Positions 8,718 through 17,315 of a stretch of DNA of 64,000 nt are shown piece after piece. Origin of the DNA: Cupriavidus respiraculi (GTDB taxonomy: Bacteria; Pseudomonadota; Gammaproteobacteria; Burkholderiales; Burkholderiaceae); assembly GCF_914271545.1 (NCBI RefSeq), contig NZ_CAJZAH010000002.1, positions 806,001 through 870,000 of the forward strand, in the 5' to 3' direction. The position numbers were made by a program, and so were the translations under genes. How positions within the stretch are numbered: the first letter of the stretch is position 1; each line of letters starts with the position of its first letter. Below the pieces are notes generated by a model. The model worked only from the letters and a program-made list of their open reading frames with translations, was not told the origin of the DNA and searched no databases.

Positions 8718-9827
8718 ATGACCGCTTCCCTGAAGGCCGACGGAGCCTTGCTTCCCGACCCCGTACCCGCCGACGAACCGCTGCCGCCGCGCAAGATCAT
8801 CCGCGGCTGGCTGATTCCGCTCGGCAAGCGCAGCACGCCCCGCGCGCTGGCGCTGTTCGCGCTCGATACCGCGCTGTTCGCGGCCGCCCTGGCGGGCGTG
8901 GCCATGGCCGGGCACTGGCTCGCCAAGCTCGCGATCGGCGTGCTGGTCGGCCTGATCATCGCCCGGCTCTTCATCATCGGCCACGACGCCTGCCACCAGA
9001 GCCTCACGCCGAACCGCCGGCTCAACAAGCTGCTGGGCCGGCTGGCCTTCCTGCCGTCGCTGACGCCCTACAGCCTGTGGGAAGTCGGCCATAACGTGGT
9101 CCATCACGGCTATACCAACCTGAAGGGCTTCGACTTCGTGTGGGCCCCGTACTCGCTCGAGGAATTCCAGGCCCTGCCCCGCTGGCGCCGCGCGCTCGAG
9201 CGCGTCTATCGCAACGGACTCGGCGCGGGCCTGTACTACCTGATCGAGATCTGGTGGCTGAAGCTGTTCTTCCCCGGCCGCCGCCAGATGGCGACGCGGC
9301 GCCCGATCTTCCTGTGGGACTGTCTGCTGAACGCGGCCTTCGGCGCGGCGTGGATCGGCGCGCTGGCCTGGATCGCCGTCGCCAGCGGGCAATCGGCCGC
9401 GCTGCTGATCGTGGCCGGCTTCGTGGTGCCCTTCCTGGTATGGAACGCTACGGTCGGCTTCGTGCTCTACGTGCACCACACCCACGCCAGCGTCGCGTGG
9501 TACGACACCAAGGCCATGTGGGCACGTGCCCAGCCGTTCGTCTCGACCACCGTGCACCTGCGCTTCCGCTACGGGGTGGGCGCGATGCTCCATCACATCA
9601 TGGAACACACCGCCCACCACGTCGACATGAGCGTGCCGCTGTATCGCCTCAAGCGCGCGCAGGCCATGCTGGAGCACGCGCTGCCGGGCCGCATCATCAT
9701 CGAGAACTTCACGTGGCGCTGGTACTTCGACACCGCCCGCCGCTGCAAGCTGTACGACTTCAAGGCCCTGTGCTGGACCGATTTCCGCGGCCGCCAGACC
9801 ACCGAGGCTTCGCCCGTGCCGGCCTGA
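8718..9827 (+). CDS. Membrane fatty acid desaturase / hydroxylase family protein
   Basis: 369-residue integral membrane di-iron protein. The three histidine boxes of the family are present: HDACH at 89-93, HNVVHH at 125-130 and HHIMEHTAHH at 292-301. Hydrophobic segments fall at about 48-62, 70-86, 205-225 and 228-252. I take the ATG at 8718, because residues further upstream have no membrane-protein character. The family includes acyl-lipid desaturases and carotenoid ketolases or hydroxylases, so the substrate is uncertain. Nothing links it to the neighbouring purine genes, and the 198-base gap after guaD suggests its own promoter. Confidence 0.85.
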   Translation: MTASLKADGALLPDPVPADEPLPPRKIIRGWLIPLGKRSTPRALALFALDTALFAAALAGVAMAGHWLAKLAIGVLVGLIIARLFIIGHDACHQSLTPNRRLNKLLGRLAFLPSLTPYSLWEVGHNVVHHGYTNLKGFDFVWAPYSLEEFQALPRWRRALERVYRNGLGAGLYYLIEIWWLKLFFPGRRQMATRRPIFLWDCLLNAAFGAAWIGALAWIAVASGQSAALLIVAGFVVPFLVWNATVGFVLYVHHTHASVAWYDTKAMWARAQPFVSTTVHLRFRYGVGAMLHHIMEHTAHHVDMSVPLYRLKRAQAMLEHALPGRIIIENFTWRWYFDTARRCKLYDFKALCWTDFRGRQTTEASPVPA

Positions 9828-9893
9828 TGCGCGGCGCGCGGGCACGTCCGCGACTGGACGGCCCCGCGCGGCGCCGGTTATACTGCGCGCTTC

Positions 9894-10090
9894 CATTGGG
9901 GAGTAGCCGCCCCGTTCGCATCGGAATACGAACGAACGGGGGCGTACGTCAACAGACTTGACCGCTTGCGGTTATGGCGTGCGCAGCTTCGGGATCGGGT
10001 GCAATGCCCGTTTCAGGCCTGGCGAGACCGATGACGTCGCCTTTCCGGCTGGGCCGGGGAAAGGCGCGCGTCATTGGCATCTCGCGATGC
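9894..10090 (+). ncRNA. yybP-ykoY manganese riboswitch
   Basis: The leader carries the conserved aptamer pieces in order: GGGGAGTAGC (9898-9907), a strong arm GCCCCGTTCG/CGAACGGGGGC (9909-9943), a GTCAACAGACTT element (9948-9959) and GGCGAGACC (10021-10029). The closing stem pairs CATTGG (9894-9899) with CCGATG (10028-10033). The expression platform is visible too: the same CCGATGACG can instead pair with CGTCATTGG (10069-10077), so the two folds exclude each other. The downstream gene is a GDT1-family Mn exporter, a known partner of this class. A short extra hairpin, GCATC-TCGC-GATGC, follows at 10078-10091. Confidence 0.87.
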
Positions 10091-10112
10091 GCCGGCCCGT
10101 ACACCAATAACA

Positions 10113-10688
10113 ATGGATTCGTTCCTCATCTCCACAGGTATCGTCGCCCTTGCCGAAATGGGCGACAAGACGCAACTGCTCTCCCTGGTGCTCGCCGCGC
10201 GCTACCGCAAGCCACTGCCCATCATTGCCGGCATCCTGATCGCCACCCTCGTCAATCACGGCCTCGCCGGCGCCCTCGGCGGCTGGATCACGCAGGTGCT
10301 TGGCCCCGACGTGCTGCGCTGGATCCTCGGTGTCGGCTTTATCGCCATGGCCGGCTGGATGCTGATCCCCGACAAGCTCGACGACGCCGAGCAGCCCAAG
10401 CCGGCCAAGGGCGCCATCGGCGTGCTGGCCACCACCACGGTCGTGTTCTTCTTCGCCGAGATGGGCGACAAGACGCAGATTGCCACCGTGGCGCTGGCCG
10501 CGCGCTACTCCACCGAGGTGCTGGCCGTCGTCGCCGGCACGACCTTCGGCATGATGCTGGCCAATGCGCCCGCCGTGATGCTCGGCGAACGTTTCGCCAA
10601 GCGCATGCCGATCGCGCTGGTGCACAAGATCGCCGCGGGGATCTTCCTGGTGTTGGGGGTGCTGGCGCTGTTGGGCGTGGGCGGCTGA
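10113..10688 (+). CDS. TMEM165/GDT1-family cation (Mn2+) exporter
   Basis: 191-residue inner-membrane protein of the UPF0016/GDT1 family. Two inverted-repeat halves each contain the signature EMGDKT (15-20 and 116-121), which binds the transported cation, and about six hydrophobic helices are apparent. Bacterial relatives export Mn2+ and are commonly under yybP-ykoY control, as here. The ATG at 10113 starts the family N-terminus MDSFLISTG. There is no good Shine-Dalgarno before it, which fits translation being gated by the riboswitch structure. Upstream TTG-initiated extensions would fall inside the riboswitch. Confidence 0.92.
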   Translation: MDSFLISTGIVALAEMGDKTQLLSLVLAARYRKPLPIIAGILIATLVNHGLAGALGGWITQVLGPDVLRWILGVGFIAMAGWMLIPDKLDDAEQPKPAKGAIGVLATTTVVFFFAEMGDKTQIATVALAARYSTEVLAVVAGTTFGMMLANAPAVMLGERFAKRMPIALVHKIAAGIFLVLGVLALLGVGG

Positions 10689-10709
10689 CGCGAAGTCCGA
10701 CGCCCCTGT

Positions 10710-11036
10710 TCAGCGCTCGACGGGCGTCAGCGTCTCCACGCGAATGGCGCGCAGCTGCGGTCCCGTGGTAGCGGCACGTTCGATCGTGCCGCTGGCCTCC
10801 ACCATCGTGCCCTGCAGGCCCGACGCGCGCTCCAGCGGCACGCCAAGCAGTTCCCACCGCTGTTCGCCTGGGGTGTGCAGCACCACCGCCGGGCGCGGCA
10901 TATTGCCGGACAGGCGCAGCTCGCCGCGTGCGGTGATGCGCTCGCCGGCTTGCCGTGCCGGTGCTGCACAGGCCGCGCACGCCATGGCGCCGGCCACCAT
11001 CATGGCCATGGCGGCCATCGTCGATCCAAACCGCAT
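10710..11036 (-). CDS. Small exported protein of unknown function
   Basis: 108 residues. An N-terminal hydrophobic signal (about residues 6-20, ending AMACAACAAPA) suggests export, possibly with lipid attachment at one of the cysteines. The mature part (about 85 residues) reads like a small beta-rich domain with GELRLSGNMPRPAVVL and GTMVEASGTI stretches. I do not recognise the family. It runs convergently toward the GDT1-type exporter (22-base gap). A strong terminator separates it from the M30 peptidase upstream, so it is probably a single-gene unit. Confidence 0.65.
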   Translation of the reverse strand: MRFGSTMAAMAMMVAGAMACAACAAPARQAGERITARGELRLSGNMPRPAVVLHTPGEQRWELLGVPLERASGLQGTMVEASGTIERAATTGPQLRAIRVETLTPVER

Positions 11037-11062
11037 GCTGTTCTCCTGAATCCCAATGGAAA

Positions 11063-11092
11063 ATGGCGCGGCCGTGTCACCGGCCGCGCCAT
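11063..11092 (-). terminator. Rho-independent terminator of the M30 peptidase gene
   Basis: A perfect 11-base stem, ATGGCGCGGCC with GGCCGCGCCAT, and an 8-base loop. On the minus strand it is followed by TTTCC. It lies just after the peptidase stop codon and before the small exported protein. Confidence 0.75.
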
Positions 11093-11132
11093 CGTTCTCG
11101 CGCGCTGACGCTACCTTGTCAGCGCCACGATA

Positions 11133-12881
11133 TCAGCGAATCACCACCGACAGCGTGGTGTTGGCGGGTACCGTCACGGTTTCGGAGAACGTCCCCGATA
11201 CCGCGGGGCGCAGCACCGGGAAGCTGGCCATCGCCTTCAGGAACGGCGGCACCGAGGCCGGCAGCGTGCGCGCGGCGCTGTACATCGACCCCTCGATCGG
11301 AATGATCGTGAAGTCGGTCTCGACGCGGCCGGGATACCCGAAGCCCGCCGGGGACGTGCCGGCCGGCAGCAGCGCTGCCGTCGTGCTCCAGCGGCTCAGC
11401 GCCTCTCCGAGGCCCGGACCGCCCGCTGCCTTGATCGACGCATCCAGCACTGTCTGCGAATCGTCGGAGGACTTGTTGGCCAGCAGGTGCTTGTAGAAAG
11501 CCAGACCGTACTGGCGCAGCAGGTAGCCGCCGAAGCTGCCCGAGACGCTATAGCCGTCGCACACCAGGCCCGCAACAAACGACGTCAACGTGCAGTTGTA
11601 GTTGCCGGCGCTCAGATAGGTAGCAAGCCGCACGTCGCGGATCTTGTTGTAGGTCGCATCGATGCGCGTGCTCAGCAGGTCTTCCATCACCATGGCCGTC
11701 ATTTCCTCAAGCCACGTATCGTTCAGATAGTCCTTGCCATCGGTCGGCACCACGCCTCGCTGGTAGAAGTTCGCCATATGCGTCGCCTCGTGCGCCATGG
11801 TGGACTTCATCAGCTTACGTCCCGTCGTGCCGGCGAGGTACAGCGTTTCCGCGTCCAGGAACAGCGCCACCGCTTCGTTGCTGTCCGGCTCCGCCGTGCG
11901 CTTGAAGTTGTTCAGGCCCCAGAAGTAGCCGAGCGTGCCGTAGGCCTGCCCGTCATTGTTGAAGTTCAGCACCACGATGTCGATGGTCTGATTGTCCGCA
12001 ATCAGATTGGTATAGGCATGCGGACCCCACGCCTTGCCCGCGACCTGCTCGACCATGCTGTGGATCGCGTTCGGGGCGGACGTGTAGGCGGCCACCAGCC
12101 CGCTCAGGATCGTCGGCGAGACCTTGGCCAGATCGAATTCGCCGTCCTCCACCCAGAAATTGATCACCGTGCCATCGCCCATGTTGACGTACTGACGCAG
12201 CGTGGTGTTGCGCACCTCGACGACGTTGCTGTCGTTGAGGTGATTCCAGGGACGGGGATCGCCGACTGCGTAGCCGGCAGCCCGCAGCGGTTGCGGCGTC
12301 ACGGCCAGCACGTCGCGACGCTGGCGGCTCTGGCGCAGCAGTTCGGCGGCGCCCTTGCTGTTGAACTCGGCGATGCGCACCTTGGCGGCGGACTCTACCG
12401 TCTTGCCGTCGAGCACGCTCTTGAGCAGCGCGTTGCTTGGCTGGCGCTGCACGTCGGCCAGGGCAATGGCTGGCATCGGCTGAGGCGTGGCGCCCGTGTT
12501 GGTCAGCACCAGCATCACGTCCTGACCGGACAGGCCGCCGATATTGACCGGCACCTGCATCGGGGCGCCGGACGTGTTGGCCAGCTTCCACGTGCCCACG
12601 CCGGAGCCGGCGTACGTGTTGGCGGTCGTTGCCGAACAGTTGGCGCCATTGCAATCGGTGACCAGGCCCGTCGTGACGACCGGGGTCTCCGGAGTTTCCG
12701 GCACCGAGGGGGTCTCCGGGACCGCGGGGGCCGCCGGCGTCGTGACCGGCGGGTTTGCGGCAGCTGCCGGCGCGGCGTCGTCGCCGCCACCACCGCACGC
12801 GGCCATCAGACCGCTCATCAACATTGCCGCCGCGGCCGCAACGATACGCTTTTGTTCTGGATACGCCATGAATTGACTCAC
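11133..12881 (-). CDS. Lipoprotein zinc metallopeptidase, M30 (hyicolysin)-like
   Basis: 582 residues. A signal peptide ends in a lipobox-like LMAAC (C29), followed by a flexible Ala/Pro/Thr-rich linker (about 36-72) with VPETP repeats, so the protein is likely anchored to a membrane and faces the periplasm or surface. The catalytic zinc site is HEATH (H364, E365, H368), and the following ANFYQRG matches M30 peptidases. Two cysteine-containing segments near 77-82 could form a disulfide. Substrate unknown. Start could be residue 1 or the internal MAYPEQ at residue 5. It is monocistronic, with terminators on both sides. Confidence 0.8.
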   Translation of the reverse strand: MSQFMAYPEQKRIVAAAAAMLMSGLMAACGGGGDDAAPAAAANPPVTTPAAPAVPETPSVPETPETPVVTTGLVTDCNGANCSATTANTYAGSGVGTWKLANTSGAPMQVPVNIGGLSGQDVMLVLTNTGATPQPMPAIALADVQRQPSNALLKSVLDGKTVESAAKVRIAEFNSKGAAELLRQSRQRRDVLAVTPQPLRAAGYAVGDPRPWNHLNDSNVVEVRNTTLRQYVNMGDGTVINFWVEDGEFDLAKVSPTILSGLVAAYTSAPNAIHSMVEQVAGKAWGPHAYTNLIADNQTIDIVVLNFNNDGQAYGTLGYFWGLNNFKRTAEPDSNEAVALFLDAETLYLAGTTGRKLMKSTMAHEATHMANFYQRGVVPTDGKDYLNDTWLEEMTAMVMEDLLSTRIDATYNKIRDVRLATYLSAGNYNCTLTSFVAGLVCDGYSVSGSFGGYLLRQYGLAFYKHLLANKSSDDSQTVLDASIKAAGGPGLGEALSRWSTTAALLPAGTSPAGFGYPGRVETDFTIIPIEGSMYSAARTLPASVPPFLKAMASFPVLRPAVSGTFSETVTVPANTTLSVVIR

Positions 12882-12969
12882 TTGCTTGGACTAAGAGGGG
12901 TGTCGCAGCAGGAGATAACGGCAGTACCGTTCGCATATGTAGTCGCCCCCTACCGAAGCAGGGCATGAA

Positions 12970-12992
12970 AAAACGGGGCTTTCGCCCCGTTT
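12970..12992 (-). terminator. Terminator after puuD
   Basis: Stem AAACGGGG with CCCCGTTT and a small loop, followed on the minus strand by a run of six Ts. It lies 30 bases after the puuD stop and ends the leftward uraH-puuD unit. Confidence 0.85.
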
Positions 12993-13021
12993 CGGTCAAC
13001 CGGCCTGATGCCCCACGAAGA

Positions 13022-14227
13022 TCAATTCGCCGTCCGCGCCCCACCCTCGAACCACTGCCCCAGCAAGGCCCGCTCGTCATCGGTGATCTGCGTCACGTTG
13101 CCCAGCGGCATGGCCTTCTGCTGCACGGCCTGCTGGTAGATCAGCTGCGCATGCGCCTTGATCTCTTCGGGCGTCTCCAGCTTGATGCCCTTGGCGGCGG
13201 TCGGCATCATCTTCGGCGCCTCGGCGTGGCACTGCACGCAGCGCGCGTTCATGATCTCCTGCACCTTGGTGAAGCTGACCTGCGTCGGCGCGGCGCCGCC
13301 GGGCTGCGCCGCCACCGGCGGGCGCGGCTGGGGCGCGACCATGAAGGCCACCAGGCCCAGCGCCGCGACGCCGGCCGCGGGCCACGCGATGTTGATGCGG
13401 CCCTTGTGCTTGAGGATGAAGAACTGGCGGATGAGCACACCGGCCAGCATGATCAGCACCAGCACCACCCAGTTGTGCTTGTGCGCGTAGGTCATGCTGT
13501 AGTGGTTCGACAGCATCGCGAACAGCACGGGCAGCGTGAAATAGGTGTTGTGCACACTGCGCTGCTTGGCGTTCTTGCCGTGCACCGGGTCCACCGGCTT
13601 GCCCTCGCGCAGCGCCGCCACGGTCTTGCGCTGGCCCGGAATGATCCACACCAGCACGTTCGCGCTCATGATGGTGGCGATCATCGCGCCGGTCAGCAGG
13701 AATGCCGCGCGGCCGGAGAACAGGTGGCACGCCACGTAGGCCGCCACCACCACGTAGAGCGCGACCAGGATGCCTACCACGCGGTCGTTCTTGAACATCC
13801 GGCAGATGCAGTCGTACACCACCCAGCCGGCGCCGAGATAGGCAAGCGCGAGTCCGACCGCCGCGCCGGGCGACATGTCGTAGACGTTCTTGTCGATCAG
13901 GAACGTGCTGGCGTTGAACAGGTACAGCACCACCAGCAGGCCGAAGCCGGTCATCCACGTCGAGTACGACTCCCAGTAGAACCAGTGCAGGTTCTGCGGC
14001 AGCGTCCTGGGCGCCGTGAGGTATTTCTGCGGGTTGTAGAAGCCGCCGCCGTGCACGGCCCACAGCTCGCCGCCCACGCCCTTGTCCTGCAGCTCCGGGT
14101 CGACCGGCTTCTGCAGGCTGTTGTCCAGCCAGACGAAATAGAACGAGGAACCGATCCACGCGATCGCTGTGATCACGTGCGCCCAGCGCAGCAGCAGATT
14201 GGCCCAGTCGAGGATATAGCCTTCCAT
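13022..14227 (-). CDS. puuD: Membrane-bound urate oxidase with cytochrome c domain (PuuD)
   Basis: 401 residues. The N-terminal 300 residues form a multi-helix membrane domain (DUF989/urate hydroxylase) that oxidises urate to 5-hydroxyisourate. A Pro/Ala linker (about 300-315) leads to a C-terminal monohaem cytochrome c domain with CVQCH (C330, C333, H334) and likely axial M within PLGNV upstream sequence. Electrons therefore go to the respiratory chain and no H2O2 is formed, unlike soluble uricase. It is transcribed with uraH, whose product hydrolyses its product, and lies 30 bases downstream of it. No other urate oxidase is present in the window. Confidence 0.93.
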   Translation of the reverse strand: MEGYILDWANLLLRWAHVITAIAWIGSSFYFVWLDNSLQKPVDPELQDKGVGGELWAVHGGGFYNPQKYLTAPRTLPQNLHWFYWESYSTWMTGFGLLVVLYLFNASTFLIDKNVYDMSPGAAVGLALAYLGAGWVVYDCICRMFKNDRVVGILVALYVVVAAYVACHLFSGRAAFLLTGAMIATIMSANVLVWIIPGQRKTVAALREGKPVDPVHGKNAKQRSVHNTYFTLPVLFAMLSNHYSMTYAHKHNWVVLVLIMLAGVLIRQFFILKHKGRINIAWPAAGVAALGLVAFMVAPQPRPPVAAQPGGAAPTQVSFTKVQEIMNARCVQCHAEAPKMMPTAAKGIKLETPEEIKAHAQLIYQQAVQQKAMPLGNVTQITDDERALLGQWFEGGARTAN

Positions 14228-14257
14228 CGTTGTCTCCTTGTGTCTCCGGGTCCGGTA

Positions 14258-14611
14258 TCAGCTACCGCGGTAGGTCGAGTACGACCAGGGGGAAACGAGA
14301 AGGGGCACGTGGTAGTGCGCCGCGGTATCGGCGATGCCGAAGCGCAGGGTCACCACATCGAGGAAGGCCGGTTCGGGCAGCGAGACGCCGCGGGCGCGGA
14401 AATAGTCGCCGGCGCCGAACTCCAGTTCGTAGACGCCGGGCTGGAAGCTGTCGCCCTCCAGCAGGGGACGGTCGCAGCGGCCGTCGTCGTTGGTGCGGAC
14501 GGTGGCGAGCGTTTCTCGCTGATTGTCGACAATTTTATGCAGGGCAATCGACATGCCCTTGCCGGGAATGCCGGCAGCGGTGTCGAGCACGTGGGTGGTC
14601 AAGCGTCCCAT
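14258..14611 (-). CDS. uraH: 5-Hydroxyisourate hydrolase (transthyretin-like)
   Basis: 117 residues, exactly the family size. It hydrolyses 5-hydroxyisourate to OHCU. The N-terminal GRLTTHVLDTA carries the conserved His (H7), and the C-terminus ends in the diagnostic tetrapeptide YRGS that separates these enzymes from transthyretins. I chose the ATG at 14611, preceded by AAGGAAC. The frame is open six codons further, but those lie before the ribosome site. It is the first gene of the leftward uraH-puuD unit and is divergent from the GntR regulator. A perfect ATTGTCGACAAT palindrome lies inside its coding sequence near codon 28. Confidence 0.95.
   Translation of the reverse strand: MGRLTTHVLDTAAGIPGKGMSIALHKIVDNQRETLATVRTNDDGRCDRPLLEGDSFQPGVYELEFGAGDYFRARGVSLPEPAFLDVVTLRFGIADTAAHYHVPLLVSPWSYSTYRGS
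14522..14533. promoter_or_regulatory. Putative GntR operator inside uraH
   Basis: A perfect 12-base palindrome ATTGTCGACAAT within uraH, about 80 bases inside the gene. It matches the two sites in the divergent promoter at ten or more of twelve positions. It may be an auxiliary operator allowing looping, or a coincidence of coding sequence. Confidence 0.4.
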
Positions 14612-14908
14612 GGTTGTGTTCCTTCGCACTGTGGGTGGTGAAAGGCGCCGCTGCCTTCACTAGCACCATTTTCGGGATGGTGCCCGCTCGGTACGTCGTC
14701 TCGACGCATCCCGGCGCTGCCGTGGTGCATGGGACGATGCCTTGCACCAGGCTGGATATCAACTGCGGGATTACCCGCGGTTGTCAAAAACCTGCTCAGG
14801 TTTTGTTGACAATATTGAATCGCCATCCAAATAATTGTCAACAATTTTCGGAAAGGCCTCACCCGATCCGAACTCCCGCTTCGCATCTCCTTTCGCCGGG
14901 GTGTCCCG
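14612..14908. promoter_or_regulatory. Divergent uraH/gntR promoter region with paired operators
   Basis: A 297-base gap that is AT-richer than its surroundings near its right end. It contains TTTGTTGACAAT at 14802-14813 and ATTGTCAACAAT at 14834-14845, the same motif in opposite orientation, spaced 32 bases (about three helical turns). A related half, GGTTGTCA, is at 14779-14786. The divergent GntR/FCD gene is the natural binding protein. Promoter hexamers are not clear enough to place. Confidence 0.6.
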
Positions 14909-15664
14909 ATGTCAAAGAATCTCAAGCTGATCGCCGCCGCGGATGACAACGCCGCCACCGGTGCCCTCGCCGCCGACGGCAAGCCGCTGCGCAAGGGCTC
15001 CACCGAGGAGCGCATGTACCACGAGATCTACGACGCGATCATGGAGCACCGGCTGCCCCCGCGCACCAAGCTGACCGAGCACTCGCTGTGCGAGATCTAT
15101 GCCACCGCGCGCCACACCGTGCGCAAGGTACTGGCGCGCCTGGCGGCCGACGGCATGGTGGACCTGGAACCGAACCGCGGCGCGTTTATCGCCAGCCCCT
15201 CCACCGACGAAGCGCACGACATGTTCGAGCTGCGCCAGATGCTGGAGCGCGCGGTGCTCGACAAGCTGGCCGCGATGCGCGACGTCAAGGCCGTGATCGC
15301 CCCGGTGCGCAAGATGGTCGCCGCCGAGCGGCAGGCGTTCCTGAACCATGAGCGGCCCAAATGGATCCGCCTGTCGGCCGAGTTCCATACGGCCCTGGCC
15401 GAGTTGTCGGGCAATGCGCTGCTGGTGACGATGATGCGCCGGCTGGTATCGCGCACCACGCTGATGATTGCCAGCGTGGAAGCGCCCGGCAACAACGCGT
15501 GCTCCTTCGACGAGCACGAGGAAATCCTCGATGCGCTCGAGCGGGGCGACGCCGCGCTGGCGCAGGCGCGCATGGCGCACCACCTCGGCGCATGCGCCGA
15601 CCGCGTGCAGCCCGACGAACCGGGCAACTTCGATCTTCGCAGCGTGCTGGGACGCTCCACCTAG
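14909..15664 (+). CDS. GntR-family regulator (FadR/FCD subfamily) of purine degradation
   Basis: 251 residues. After a variable 28-residue N-terminus comes a GntR winged helix (TEERMYHEIYDAI, then SLCEIYATARHTVRKVLARL), about residues 30-95. An all-alpha FCD ligand domain follows (FELRQMLE near 108, AEFHTALAELSGN near 155, FDEHEEILDALERGD near 205) with the usual metal- or ligand-binding Asp/His positions. It sits divergent from uraH-puuD and upstream of the permease, puuE and uraD, so it probably controls both arms through the ATTGTYRACAAT sites. The inducer is unknown; urate or allantoin would be reasonable candidates. Confidence 0.88.
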   Translation: MSKNLKLIAAADDNAATGALAADGKPLRKGSTEERMYHEIYDAIMEHRLPPRTKLTEHSLCEIYATARHTVRKVLARLAADGMVDLEPNRGAFIASPSTDEAHDMFELRQMLERAVLDKLAAMRDVKAVIAPVRKMVAAERQAFLNHERPKWIRLSAEFHTALAELSGNALLVTMMRRLVSRTTLMIASVEAPGNNACSFDEHEEILDALERGDAALAQARMAHHLGACADRVQPDEPGNFDLRSVLGRST

Positions 15665-15827
15665 CGCAATGTTTCAAGCCGCGGCATGCGGCAGAAAGGC
15701 TCACCCCCGCTCGGGCAAGGTCACGTCGTTCCCGAAGCGGACCCGCTGCAAGCGATTGCCGCCACCACCATAAAGGGCCCCCGTCATGCCGCGTTCCCAT
15801 CCAACCAAAGGAGAGGAGACAACCCCA

Positions 15828-17234
15828 ATGACAAGCGCAAGCACAACGGTCCCCGCGGACCTGACCAATGAGCGGCTTCCCTCCGGGCGGCTGCTGGCGC
15901 TCGGATTGCAGCATGTCCTGGTGATGTATGCCGGCACGGTGGCGGTGCCGCTGATCGTCGGCGGCGCGCTGAAGCTGCCCAAGGACCAGCTCGCGTTCCT
16001 GATCAACGCCGACCTGTTCGCCGCGGGCATCGCCACGCTGATCCAGGCCATCGGCTTCTGGAAATTCGGCATCCGGCTGCCGGTGATGATGGGCGTGACG
16101 TTCGCTTCGGTCGCGCCGATGATCGCCATCGGCTCCGACCCGAATATCGGCCTGCTTGGCATCTATGGCGCGGTGATCGCGTCGGGCATTTTCGGCATCG
16201 TGATCGCGCCGATGATGGGCCGCATGCTTGGGCTGTTTCCGCCGGTCGTCACCGGCACCGTCATCACGCTGATCGGCGTATCGCTGATGCGGGTGGGCAT
16301 CAACTGGGCCGCCGGCGGACAGCCGACCACGCGCGCGGTGATCGACGGCGTGGTCAAGGACGTGCCCAACCTCGCCTATGGCGACCTGGGTTCGCTGGGC
16401 ATCGCGGGGCTGACCCTGGTGACCATCCTGCTGCTGACCAAGTACGGCCGCGGACTGGTATCGAACTGCGCCGTGCTGCTGGGCATCATCGTCGGCACGC
16501 TCGTGGCCATGGCGCTGGGCAAGGTGTCGTTCGAAGGGCTGAACGAGGCGAGCTTCGTGGCGGTCATCACGCCGCTGCATTTCGGCATGCCGACCTTCCA
16601 CCTGTCCGCCATCCTGTCGATGTGCATCGTGATGGTGATCACGCTGGTGGAATCGACAGGCATGTTCCTCGCGCTGGCCGACATCACGGGCAAGCGGCTG
16701 TCCAACGCCGACCTGACGCGCGGCCTGCGCGCCGACGGCCTGGGCACGGTGATCGGCGGCGTGTTCAACACGTTCCCCTACACGTCGTTCTCGCAGAACG
16801 TGGGACTCGTCACGGTGACCGGCGTGCGCTCGCGCTATGTGGCGGCGGCCGGCGGCATCATCCTGATCGCCTTCGGTCTCTTTCCGAAGATGGCCCATGT
16901 GGTCGCGTCCGTGCCGCAGTTCGTGCTCGGCGGCGCCGGCATCGTGATGTTCGGCATGGTCGCGGCGACCGGCATCCGCATCCTGGGCTCGTGCGATTTC
17001 AACCGCAACCGGCACAACCTGTTCATCGTCGCCATTTCCATCGGCGCCGGCATGATTCCCACGCTGGCACCGACATTCTTCCAGTACCTGCCCGCCTGGA
17101 CCACCCCGTTCACGCATAGCGGCATCGTGCTGGGCACCATCGTGGCGGTCGCGCTGAACCTGTTCTACAACGGCATGCAGTCCGCCGACCAGGCCATGCG
17201 CAACGCCGCGGCCAATACGCACGGCACCGAGTAA
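15828..17234 (+). CDS. NCS2-family purine permease (urate/xanthine)
   Basis: 468-residue inner-membrane nucleobase:cation symporter-2 with about 14 hydrophobic segments. The NCS2 signature QNVGLVTVTGVRSR follows the substrate-site region NTFPYTSFS, and the N-terminal LGLQHVLVMYAGTVAVPL helix is typical. Context between the GntR regulator and puuE favours urate or xanthine over uracil. The exact substrate cannot be fixed by eye. I chose the ATG at 15828 because it follows AAGGAGAGGAG; an ATG at 15786 in frame lies before that site. It is 81 bases upstream of puuE. Confidence 0.9.
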   Translation: MTSASTTVPADLTNERLPSGRLLALGLQHVLVMYAGTVAVPLIVGGALKLPKDQLAFLINADLFAAGIATLIQAIGFWKFGIRLPVMMGVTFASVAPMIAIGSDPNIGLLGIYGAVIASGIFGIVIAPMMGRMLGLFPPVVTGTVITLIGVSLMRVGINWAAGGQPTTRAVIDGVVKDVPNLAYGDLGSLGIAGLTLVTILLLTKYGRGLVSNCAVLLGIIVGTLVAMALGKVSFEGLNEASFVAVITPLHFGMPTFHLSAILSMCIVMVITLVESTGMFLALADITGKRLSNADLTRGLRADGLGTVIGGVFNTFPYTSFSQNVGLVTVTGVRSRYVAAAGGIILIAFGLFPKMAHVVASVPQFVLGGAGIVMFGMVAATGIRILGSCDFNRNRHNLFIVAISIGAGMIPTLAPTFFQYLPAWTTPFTHSGIVLGTIVAVALNLFYNGMQSADQAMRNAAANTHGTE

Positions 17235-17315
17235 GGCTGGGCCGGGCAAGAGCCCGGCCATGCCAGCACGAGGCGGCCGCGAGAGGATCCGTTCCTGTCA
17301 ACCCAAGTGACCCTG

